From Lysobacterales bacterium (GTDB lineage Bacteria > Pseudomonadota > Gammaproteobacteria > Xanthomonadales > SZUA-5): DNA of 17,626 bases. This document shows, piece after piece, positions 1 to 5,177 of this stretch (its first letter is position 1; each line of letters starts with the position of its first letter). The DNA is taken from contig JANJUH010000439.1 in NCBI GenBank assembly GCA_024710675.1, positions 1 through 17,626 on the forward strand. Reading direction: 5' to 3'. The notes under the pieces are model-generated. The model was not told the DNA's origin. It saw only the letters and a program-made list of their open reading frames with translations, and searched no databases. The position numbers and the translations under genes are program-made.

Positions 1-173
1 GCCTCGATGGCGAGGCCGAACAGGTGGGCGATCTTGAAGGCCAGCGGCAGGCTGGGGTCGTACTTCCCGGTCTCGATCGCATTGACCGTCTGCCGCGACA
101 CGCCGAGCGCATCGGCCAGCTCGGCCTGCGACCAGGCGCGCTCGGCACGCAGCACGCGCAATCGGTTCTGCAT
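1..173 (-). CDS. Small XRE-family HTH transcriptional regulator (3' end outside window)
   Basis: The reading frame from the ATG at 173 runs off the left edge, giving 57 complete codons. Residues 16-35 form a textbook Cro/CI-type helix-turn-helix: QAELADALGVSRQTVNAIE, followed by TGKYDPSLPLAFKIAHLFG. This pattern is that of the very short (about 65-75 residue) XRE repressors that consist of little more than the HTH. The ATG lies 5 bases after the stop codon of the membrane-protein gene at 179-577, so the two are almost certainly one transcript. By family knowledge such proteins bind short palindromes as dimers. The three palindromes in the promoter of this operon (617-671) are the obvious candidate autoregulatory sites, but this is inference. 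No effector domain is visible; the input could come from the membrane partner. Confidence in family is high; the physiological role is unknown. Confidence 0.9.
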   Translation of the reverse strand, partial: MQNRLRVLRAERAWSQAELADALGVSRQTVNAIETGKYDPSLPLAFKIAHLFGLAIE

Positions 174-178
174 GGCGC

Positions 179-577
179 TCAAGCCGCGCCGTACCGGCGC
201 TGCGCGCGCCACACCGCGAGCCCATAGAGCGCGCAAAAGCCGGGCATGACCATCACCAGCGGGATACGCGGCAAACCGGCCTTTTCGAGCAGGCCCCAGG
301 TGAAGGTGAGCATGCAGATGCCGATGGCCGCCACCACCACCGCCTCGGTCTGCACAGCGCGCTCGAGCTCGTCGAGCACCGTGAACAGGCGCAGGACTTC
401 TTTCAGCGCGTAGAGCACCGGCGCCACCGGCACCAGCGCCAGCAGCACCTTCGCCCACATCGGCTCGACCTGTTTCAGGAAGCTCATGCAGCCGACGATC
501 AGCACCGAGTACACCAGCATCGCGCCAATGAAATGACGGCTGTAGCGGCGCATCGCGGCCTGGCGGGTGGTGGGCAT
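179..577 (-). CDS. Four-TM membrane protein co-transcribed with XRE regulator
   Basis: This is a 132-residue protein with a short basic N-terminus and four hydrophobic stretches at about residues 15-35, 43-62, 78-98 and 105-124. Between the second and third is a charged amphipathic segment, LDELERAVQTEAVV. I recall a similar 'DE..R.I..EA' signature in small bacterial membrane proteins encoded beside short XRE regulators, but cannot check it here. The start ATG at 577 has an AAGGA Shine-Dalgarno 7 bases upstream. It is the promoter-proximal gene of a two-gene operon; the HTH gene starts 5 bases after its stop. The arrangement suggests either a membrane sensor feeding the regulator or a structural target of it. 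No enzymatic motif is visible and I assign no function. Confidence that it is a real gene is high. Confidence 0.85.
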   Translation of the reverse strand: MPTTRQAAMRRYSRHFIGAMLVYSVLIVGCMSFLKQVEPMWAKVLLALVPVAPVLYALKEVLRLFTVLDELERAVQTEAVVVAAIGICMLTFTWGLLEKAGLPRIPLVMVMPGFCALYGLAVWRAQRRYGAA

Positions 578-610
578 CGATCAATCCTTGCTACGAATGA
601 CACCATGCAG

Positions 611-639
611 AAGCTAGTCAAGCACGCTTGTCATGTCAA
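611..639 (-). promoter_or_regulatory. Sigma-70-type promoter of the membrane protein/XRE operon
   Basis: On the minus strand a perfect -35 hexamer TTGACA (634-639) is followed by a 17-base spacer and the -10 hexamer TAGCTT (611-616). It sits 34 bases upstream of the ATG at 577. The spacer is almost exactly palindrome 1, and the -35 overlaps palindrome 2, so a bound repressor would block polymerase. The -10 matches consensus at only three of six positions, so the promoter could be moderate in strength. Confidence 0.6.
617..632. promoter_or_regulatory. Palindromic operator 1
   Basis: The 16-base site GTCAAGCACGCTTGTC has inverted 7-base arms around a central AC with one mismatched pair. It lies exactly between the -10 and -35 hexamers of the minus-strand promoter. 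It is similar in sequence and identical in length to the sites at 635 and 656. The likely ligand is the XRE regulator at 1-173 (inference). Confidence 0.65.
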
Positions 640-650
640 GTACACTTGAC
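635..650. promoter_or_regulatory. Palindromic operator 2 (perfect arms)
   Basis: The site GTCAAGTACACTTGAC has perfect 7-base inverted arms (GTCAAGT/ACTTGAC) around AC. Its left arm contributes five of the six bases of the -35 hexamer of the minus-strand promoter. It is the best-conserved of the three and probably the highest-affinity site. Confidence 0.75.
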
Positions 651-655
651 CTATC

Positions 656-671
656 GCCAAGGACACTTGAC
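656..671. promoter_or_regulatory. Palindromic operator 3 (one degenerate arm)
   Basis: The site GCCAAGGACACTTGAC keeps the right arm ACTTGAC intact and has two changes in the left arm. It lies just upstream of the -35 element. Start-to-start spacings of the three sites are 18 and 21 bases, so dimers bound at sites 2 and 3 would lie on nearly the same face of the helix. Confidence 0.55.
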
Positions 672-694
672 GCAGGAACGCGCCCGTGGTGGGC

Positions 695-728
695 GTCGGT
701 GCGGTTCGCTACGCTCACCACACCCTAC
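695..728 (-). repeat. REP-like unit A (GTAG foot on minus strand)
   Basis: Read on the minus strand, the unit begins with GTAG followed by an imperfect internal palindrome (GGTG.GGT ... ACCGCACC). That is the layout of REP elements mobilised by RAYT transposases. It matches the unit at 768-802 at about 29 of 34 aligned positions. It faces that unit head to head, with the GTAG feet inward, separated by 39 bases. Confidence 0.7.
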
Positions 729-767
729 CCGTCGCCATACCGCGACCTCGGAGGGGACGTGCCGATC

Positions 768-802
768 GTAGGGTGCCGGTGAACGCAGTGAACCGCACCG
801 GC
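768..802 (+). repeat. REP-like unit B (GTAG foot on plus strand)
   Basis: This is the inverted partner of unit A. The 8-base GTAGGGTG at 768-775 pairs perfectly with 721-728, and GAACCGCACCG at 790-800 pairs perfectly with 697-707, so a transcript through both could fold into a long hairpin. Together they resemble a bacterial interspersed mosaic element. The unit ends 99 bases before the start of the secreted-protein gene. Confidence 0.7.
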
Positions 803-901
803 GGCGACGCGGGAGGGCAACACCGCGTCGCATCGCTACTGTCCGCTTTCGCCCCGATTCCGCGATACCGCAATCACACCCGGACATCGAGGAGAAAACC
901 C

Positions 902-2233
902 ATGAAGACGAAAGGCTGCATCGCGGCCCTCGGGCTGCTCATGGCAGCGAGCGCGCAGGCGGCCACCACTGGCCGCGTGATCGTGGACCAGGTCGCCAAA
1001 CCGAGCCGGCAGCTCGAAGCGGTCCGAACCGAACTGAAGCTCACCCAGGCCGTCGCCTACCCGCGGAGCTGGGTCAACGACGAAAGCCGCTGGGCGGTGT
1101 TCGCAGTGCCGGCGGGCGTCGATCTCGCCGGGCTGCGCGCGGCGCGTGATCCGGAGGCCTGGGTCTCGCGTCATGTGCAGGGCGACGATGCGATCGGCCT
1201 GCGCTTCATGATCGACCCCGACGGCAGCGCGGTGGAGATGTACGTCCACGACCGCGGCAAGCTGCAGCTCGGCGCCAGCGGCACGATGGGCCATGTCCAC
1301 GCGCCGCGCATCGAGGGCAACCGCCTGCGTGGTCACTACCTCAGCTTCACCGACCTCTTCGGCTCCTCGGTGGTCATCGACCTCGCTTTCGATGCCGAAC
1401 TCTGGCAAGCCCCCAGGGCCACGCCCTTGCCCGCCGACGGTGGCGCGCCGGGCGCGGCCTTTCTCGCGCTGGTGAAGGCGATCCACGCCGGCGACCGCGC
1501 GGCCATCCAGGCGGCGCAGCCCAGGGATCGCCCGGCCCTGGACGAGGAGGACTGGGCGCGCCTGCTGCCGCGGATGCAGGCGATGATGCCGAAACAGCCC
1601 AAGATCGCGGGCGGCAAGCTCTTTGGTGACAGCGCGATCCTCAGCATCACCGATGCCGGCTCGAAGGAACCCGCCAGCGCCGAGATGGCCCGCGAGGGCG
1701 AGCGCTGGGTGCTGGTGCGCTCGACCTCGGGCGCCGACAGGAGCGCCGGGCTGCCGTCGCCGCCCGCCTTCGCCGACACCCAGCCCGACCTCTGCCCGCA
1801 GCTGCTGCGCGAAGGCGTCGTATGTGGCGACGTGAGTTGGAAGGGCGAGGCCTTCGCGATCCGCCATGTGCTCGCGGTCCAGCTCGATGACGCACAGCAT
1901 CTGGTCCTGCTCGCCCCGGGACCGCTCGATCCCGCCCACGCCCATGGCCTGTGGGATGAGGACGCGCCGGTCGAGCCGTTGTTCGGCAAGGCCCCGGCAC
2001 GTGGCCTGCTGCTCGATTTCGGCGGCGCCCACGGCGCGCTCTCCGCCGAATCCGGCTACCACATCGACCCGGAAGCAGGCTTCACCGAGGAATTCATGCT
2101 GCGCGGCCAGGCCGTGCGCATCGGCGACCGGATCTACGGCACGCTTCCGGTCAGTGAGACCGACCGCAGCACCGGCGAATCGAAGGTCCTGCAGATCCTG
2201 CGCTTCGAAGCGCCAGTGCTGGACCGGCGCTGA
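902..2233 (+). CDS. Secreted protein of unknown function (443 aa)
   Basis: The ATG at 902 is chosen because an AGGAG lies 8 bases upstream and because it opens a signal peptide: MKTK, a hydrophobic core, and an AQA cleavage site near residue 20 followed by ATTGRV. The upstream extension of the frame to 686 would translate repeat DNA. The mature protein is about 423 residues, mixed alpha/beta in character, without transmembrane segments. It holds only two cysteines in its mature part (in the LCPQLL and VVCGDV segments), about ten residues apart. I see no catalytic motif and do not recognise the family. The centre (about 180-260) has a region rich in acidic residues (ALDEEDWARLLPRM) resembling a small helical domain. 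The gene stands alone, bracketed by REP-like pairs at 695-802 and 2264-2347. It is probably periplasmic or secreted; function unknown. Confidence 0.88.
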   Translation: MKTKGCIAALGLLMAASAQAATTGRVIVDQVAKPSRQLEAVRTELKLTQAVAYPRSWVNDESRWAVFAVPAGVDLAGLRAARDPEAWVSRHVQGDDAIGLRFMIDPDGSAVEMYVHDRGKLQLGASGTMGHVHAPRIEGNRLRGHYLSFTDLFGSSVVIDLAFDAELWQAPRATPLPADGGAPGAAFLALVKAIHAGDRAAIQAAQPRDRPALDEEDWARLLPRMQAMMPKQPKIAGGKLFGDSAILSITDAGSKEPASAEMAREGERWVLVRSTSGADRSAGLPSPPAFADTQPDLCPQLLREGVVCGDVSWKGEAFAIRHVLAVQLDDAQHLVLLAPGPLDPAHAHGLWDEDAPVEPLFGKAPARGLLLDFGGAHGALSAESGYHIDPEAGFTEEFMLRGQAVRIGDRIYGTLPVSETDRSTGESKVLQILRFEAPVLDRR

Positions 2234-2263
2234 TCGGAGTCGGGAAGACTCGTGGCGGCTCGC

Positions 2264-2294
2264 GGTTCCGGTGAGCGCAGCCCATCCGGTCCGG
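2264..2294 (+). repeat. Degenerate REP-like unit D
   Basis: The core CCGGTGAGCGCAGC at 2268-2281 is the exact reverse complement of 2326-2339 in unit C, giving a perfect 14-base stem with a 44-base loop. The unit lacks the GTAG foot and diverges after the core, so it is a decayed copy. It lies in the convergent gap after the secreted-protein gene, where the hairpin could protect or end both transcripts. Confidence 0.55.
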
Positions 2295-2312
2295 TGGAGG
2301 CGCCCGCCTCAC

Positions 2313-2347
2313 GTCGGTGCGGTTCGCTGCGCTCACCGGCACCCTAC
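2313..2347 (-). repeat. REP-like unit C (GTAG foot on minus strand)
   Basis: This is the third well-preserved copy of the unit seen at 695-728 and 768-802, with the same internal palindrome. Its GTAG foot supplies the TAG stop codon (2344-2346) of the small membrane-protein gene on the minus strand. Confidence 0.7.
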
Positions 2348-2700
2348 GCGCATGCCCTGGCCTCGCGGCGCGCTGGCGGCGGCGCCACGCCGGACGGCGG
2401 TCCGCCCCGGCCATCGCCACACGCCCAGAGGACGAGCAGCGCCGGCAAGTACACCCAGCCCCCACGGAACGCCCAGTCCGACGGCCCCCATGCGATGGCA
2501 TCGAGCGGACCCACCCCCTGCCACTGCACCTGCAACCACGGTTCGCCGAGCAGGCCAAGGTACCAGAGGGAGCTCGCCACGCCGCCACCCGCTGCGCTGA
2601 ACGAGAAATCATTGGCCGGGGCAAAGACCAGCAGGAGCAGCAGCCAGTAGAGGGCGCTCCTGGCGGTCAACAGGGATCGCTGCAGGGAGAAGGCTGTCAC
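2344..2700 (-). CDS. Small tryptophan-rich membrane protein (118 aa), hypothetical
   Basis: I choose the GTG at 2700 because AGGA lies 8 bases upstream. An in-frame ATG at 2751 has no recognisable Shine-Dalgarno and adds a polar 17-residue leader. The protein has a hydrophobic stretch at about residues 14-27 (ALYWLLLLLVFAP) and another near 80-93 (WVYLPALLVLWAC). Between them is a loop rich in Trp and Gly that would face the periplasm or lie at the membrane surface. The last 20 or so residues are proline- and arginine-rich and end in the stop codon provided by REP-like unit C, which suggests the original 3' end may have been altered by the repeat. I recognise no family. It is convergent with the gene at 902-2233. 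Confidence 0.65.
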   Translation of the reverse strand: MTAFSLQRSLLTARSALYWLLLLLVFAPANDFSFSAAGGGVASSLWYLGLLGEPWLQVQWQGVGPLDAIAWGPSDWAFRGGWVYLPALLVLWACGDGRGGPPSGVAPPPARREARACA

Positions 2701-2823
2701 ACGGATATTCCTGGCGAGGCAGGGTGAGCCCGCTGATTCTGCCACCGACATCAAGTCCGGACCGGCCTGCGAAGCCAGCCCTTGTCGGGCGCCATGGGCT
2801 GGTTTGCGGCCGGATTACGTGGA

Positions 2824-2829
2824 TACCAT
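2824..2829 (+). promoter_or_regulatory. TACCAT box, putative -10 of the NTF2/TPR gene
   Basis: TACCAT (in GGATACCATG) lies 61 bases upstream of the ATG at 2890. The same hexamer occurs upstream of three other plus-strand genes in the window (8248, 11718, 17277). It fits TAnnnT of a sigma-70 -10 element, but no good -35 is visible at 16-18 bases. Confidence 0.35.
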
Positions 2830-2889
2830 GCGAGTGTCGCTGCTCGCGCGCTGCGAGCCTTCTTGCCCAGGTCCCGACCGGAGGTCCCG

Positions 2890-4032
2890 ATGATGTTCCC
2901 GCTATCCCGCTACCTTGGCGTTTGGGCGTTGCTCCTGTGCTCCACCGTGGGCGCGACGAACGCTTCCGCCGGATCCGAGGTCGCCGAGCGCTTCGCGGCC
3001 GCCATCAATGCCGCAGATGCCGCCGCGCTCAACGCTTTGGTCGATGTCGACGCGCTGGCGACGCGAGTGACCGCCGGCATGGATCCCGAGTCGCCGCAGC
3101 GCGTACGCTACCTCGCGCACCTGCAGAAGTCGGCCGCCACCATCGGCGCGACGCTTGCAGCGCAGCTTTCCGCCGCGAATACCACGGCCAAGGTGGTCGG
3201 CGCCTCGGCCAAGGGCCCGCTGGTCATGATCACGATGACCCGTGCCGATGGCTCCGTGACCGGCCACAACTACTACCGGCTGCGGACCGGTGCTGACGGC
3301 CGCCTCGAGGACTGGTACGACTACGCGCTGGCGATGTGGACCAGCGATTCGCTGCGCTTCACTTCGGCGGGCCTTCTGCCCCTGGGCGACCTCGCCGCGC
3401 TCTTCTTCGAGGATCGCAAGGCCCTGCAGGCCGCGGGCACGATGCGCCTGGTCGGGACACACTTGTCCATGGCGGACCACGCCGGCGCTTACCAGGCCCT
3501 GCAGAACCTGCCCGAGGACGTCCGCCGGGAAAGGGCTTTCGCCACCTTCGCGATGGTGCTGTCGCGGTCCGTTGGGATGGACACCTACCGCGAGAACCTC
3601 GCCCGTCTGGCTGAGACGCACGGCGCTGACCCCGAGCTTCAGTTCGCACTGCTCGATCACTATTTGCTCGCCTCGGAATTCGAGGCCGCGCTGGTGGCCC
3701 TCGATGGGATCGAGCGCGAACTCGGGCGCGACGAGGTGGTGCTGGTCAACCGCGGCATCGCCCTGATGGGTTTGCGCCGCTTCGACGAGGCCCTCGCGGC
3801 CTGCGACGAAGCCCTCGCCCTCGACCCGAAGTACGACAACGCGCTCTGGACCCGCGTCACCCTGGGGCTGGAAAAGTCCGATGCGGCGCTCGTCGTCGAA
3901 TCCCTGCTCGGCGTCGAGCAGGCCACCGGCACCCGCATCGACATGGCCCGGCTCAGCGAGCGCGAAGCCTATGCCGGCGTTCGCGACACGCCGGAGTTCA
4001 AGGCCCTGCTGGCGCAAAGGGCGGCGAAGTGA
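2890..4032 (+). CDS. Exported NTF2-like/TPR protein (380 aa)
   Basis: The start at 2890 (ATGATG) is chosen because GGAGG ends 5 bases upstream and it opens a signal peptide of about 27 residues (hydrophobic YLGVWALLLCSTVG, then ATNASAG). The frame extends upstream to 2782 but without such signals. Residues about 29-150 (VAERFAAAINAADAAALNALVD ... GHNYYRLRTGADGRLEDWYDYA) read like an NTF2/SnoaL-type fold seen in exported proteins. The C-terminal half is helical with one clear TPR at about 283-316 (NRGIALMGLRRFDEALAACDEALALDP) and weaker helical pairs before it. TPRs mediate protein contacts; no enzyme motif is present. It probably acts in the periplasm. The stop codon overlaps a possible short frame at 4029-4139. 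The domain calls are from pattern, not from a search. Confidence 0.85.
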   Translation: MMFPLSRYLGVWALLLCSTVGATNASAGSEVAERFAAAINAADAAALNALVDVDALATRVTAGMDPESPQRVRYLAHLQKSAATIGATLAAQLSAANTTAKVVGASAKGPLVMITMTRADGSVTGHNYYRLRTGADGRLEDWYDYALAMWTSDSLRFTSAGLLPLGDLAALFFEDRKALQAAGTMRLVGTHLSMADHAGAYQALQNLPEDVRRERAFATFAMVLSRSVGMDTYRENLARLAETHGADPELQFALLDHYLLASEFEAALVALDGIERELGRDEVVLVNRGIALMGLRRFDEALAACDEALALDPKYDNALWTRVTLGLEKSDAALVVESLLGVEQATGTRIDMARLSEREAYAGVRDTPEFKALLAQRAAK

Positions 4033-4139
4033 TCCGTGCCGGGCTGACCGATCCGCGCATCGCGCCGGCCTCCGCGCCCTGCGGCGACCCGATGGATTGC
4101 GACAGCCCGCCGATGGCGGACCTGAAGGAGTCGTGGTAA
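4029..4139 (+). CDS. Possible 36-aa ORF overlapping the TPR gene stop (doubtful)
   Basis: A GTG at 4029 overlaps the TGA stop of the preceding gene as GTGA, the arrangement used for translational coupling. The frame runs 36 codons to TAA. The peptide (starting MIRAGLTDPRIAP, ending ADLKESW) has two cysteines, no hydrophobic segment and no recognised motif. There is no strong Shine-Dalgarno. It may be a chance frame in the convergent gap 4033-4228, which otherwise shows no terminator or repeat I can support. Confidence 0.2.
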   Translation: MIRAGLTDPRIAPASAPCGDPMDCDSPPMADLKESW

Positions 4140-4228
4140 CCCGGCACACCCCTGCAAGCTGCCGACGCTGCCACCGCTCTGCACGGGACGCACCGATTTG
4201 ATGCGGTGAGTCGGCCGGGACGCCGGGC

Positions 4229-5083
4229 TCAGCCCAACTGCCAGGCGACGATCCAGAACTGTGCCCAGCGGTAGGTGAAGTGGCTGATGCCCAGGCCCAC
4301 GACCAGCACGGCCGGGGCGATCAGGGTGCGTGGCCAGCCCAGACCGTAAGCGCGGCGGACGGTGAGCGTCCAGTGCGCGAACAGGACCAGCGCCAGTCCG
4401 ATCCGGAAAGCCGTGCCCACGATCTCGCCGGGGCCGGCGAGCGCGATCAGCAGCCAGGCCACGGGCACCAGGACAATCGCATAGAGCAGCAGGAAGGCCA
4501 TCAGGTGCAGCGCGACGACGAGGTGGTCGGCGTAATGGTGGCGGCGCCAGCCGCCGAGCAGGAACAGGAACAGCGCGAGCACCGGCACGTGGGCGATCAC
4601 GAAACTGCGCGAGACTTCGTCGGACAGCTCGCCATAGCGGGCCGCGAGCGCGGCGAGGCGGCTGTCGTCCGCCGGCTTGCGGGCACAGTCGAAGGTCTCG
4701 GGCGCAATCCGCGGTGTGGCCCATTCGACCACCGAGACCGACCACGGCTGCAGGCAGGCCTGGTCGAGCAGCGACAGGTTGAAGTCGGTCATCGGCGCGC
4801 GCACGAAGTACAGCACGTTGACCAGCAGGAACAGCGTCACCGGCAGCAGGTAGCGCTGCGGCCGGCCTTCGATCCAGGCCGCGGACAAGCGTCCCGGCGC
4901 GAGCACAAGATCACGGAAGCTCGCCCACCAGCGCCCGTCTAGCGAGGTCAGCTCACGCCAGAACGCGCCGAGCAGATGGGCCAGCGTGCGGTCGCCCGGC
5001 TCGATCCGCTTCTGGCCGCAGGCATGGCAGTAACGGCCAGCCAGGGTGGTGCCGCAAAGCGCGCAGGATTCGGCTTCTGACAT
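4229..5083 (-). CDS. DUF3667 zinc-ribbon membrane protein (284 aa)
   Basis: The N-terminus has a compact zinc ribbon: Cys7, Cys10, Cys19 and Cys22 in C-x2-C-x8-C-x2-C-GQ. A conserved-looking amphipathic segment (TLAHLLGAFWRELTSLDGRWWASFRDLVLAPG) and several transmembrane segments follow (about 78-95, 161-178, 186-217, 225-242, 254-272). The motif HHYADHLVVALHLMAFLL before the middle helices is typical of the DUF3667 family. The function of that family is not known to me; a role in the inner membrane with a cytosolic zinc ribbon is likely. The ATG at 5083 lacks a strong Shine-Dalgarno. The gene begins 39 bases after the terminator of the upstream secreted-protein gene, so it needs its own promoter, probably the GATACT box at 5113-5118. 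Confidence 0.88.
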   Translation of the reverse strand: MSEAESCALCGTTLAGRYCHACGQKRIEPGDRTLAHLLGAFWRELTSLDGRWWASFRDLVLAPGRLSAAWIEGRPQRYLLPVTLFLLVNVLYFVRAPMTDFNLSLLDQACLQPWSVSVVEWATPRIAPETFDCARKPADDSRLAALAARYGELSDEVSRSFVIAHVPVLALFLFLLGGWRRHHYADHLVVALHLMAFLLLYAIVLVPVAWLLIALAGPGEIVGTAFRIGLALVLFAHWTLTVRRAYGLGWPRTLIAPAVLVVGLGISHFTYRWAQFWIVAWQLG

Positions 5084-5112
5084 GGCAGGCGAGCGGTGAT
5101 CGCAGCGCTTTC

Positions 5113-5118
5113 AGTATC
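5113..5118 (-). promoter_or_regulatory. Putative -10 box (GATACT) of the DUF3667 gene
   Basis: GATACT on the minus strand lies 30 bases upstream of the ATG at 5083 and matches TATAAT at four of six positions. It sits between the terminator at 5122-5153 and the start codon. No good -35 is visible; the -35 position would fall inside the terminator stem. Confidence 0.3.
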
Positions 5119-5121
5119 CGC

Positions 5122-5153
5122 AAAAAACCACCCCGCCGAGCGGCGGGGTGGTT
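5122..5153 (-). terminator. Rho-independent terminator of the P-domain protein gene
   Basis: A perfect 12-base stem (AACCACCCCGCC / GGCGGGGTGGTT, 5126-5153) has a 4-base loop GAGC and is followed on the minus strand by a run of six T (5127-5122). It lies 24 bases downstream of the stop codon at 5178. Confidence 0.92.
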
Positions 5154-5177
5154 GGTGTCACGGGAAACGCTTTCGGC

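Larger units (their letters stand above)
578..901. other. Divergent intergenic region (324 bp) with operators and a REP-like pair
   Basis: No gene is supported here. From left to right it holds the Shine-Dalgarno and promoter of the membrane protein/XRE operon with three palindromic sites (617-671), an inverted pair of GTAG-footed repeat units (695-802), and the leader of the secreted-protein gene that starts at 902 with an AGGAG ribosome binding site at about 889-893. An open frame continues upstream from 902 to 686, but it translates the repeat pair and lacks a signal peptide, so I treat it as non-coding. Confidence 0.8.

Noticed and set aside
836..2062. Minus-strand frame of 408 codons antisense to the secreted protein at 902
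   Set aside because: No ribosome binding site, no domains, and His/Arg/Gly-rich translation. The plus strand has a signal peptide and Shine-Dalgarno.
2902..4149. Minus-strand frame of 415 codons antisense to the NTF2/TPR gene
   Set aside because: The plus strand shows a signal peptide, strong GGAGG and a TPR; the antisense frame shows nothing.
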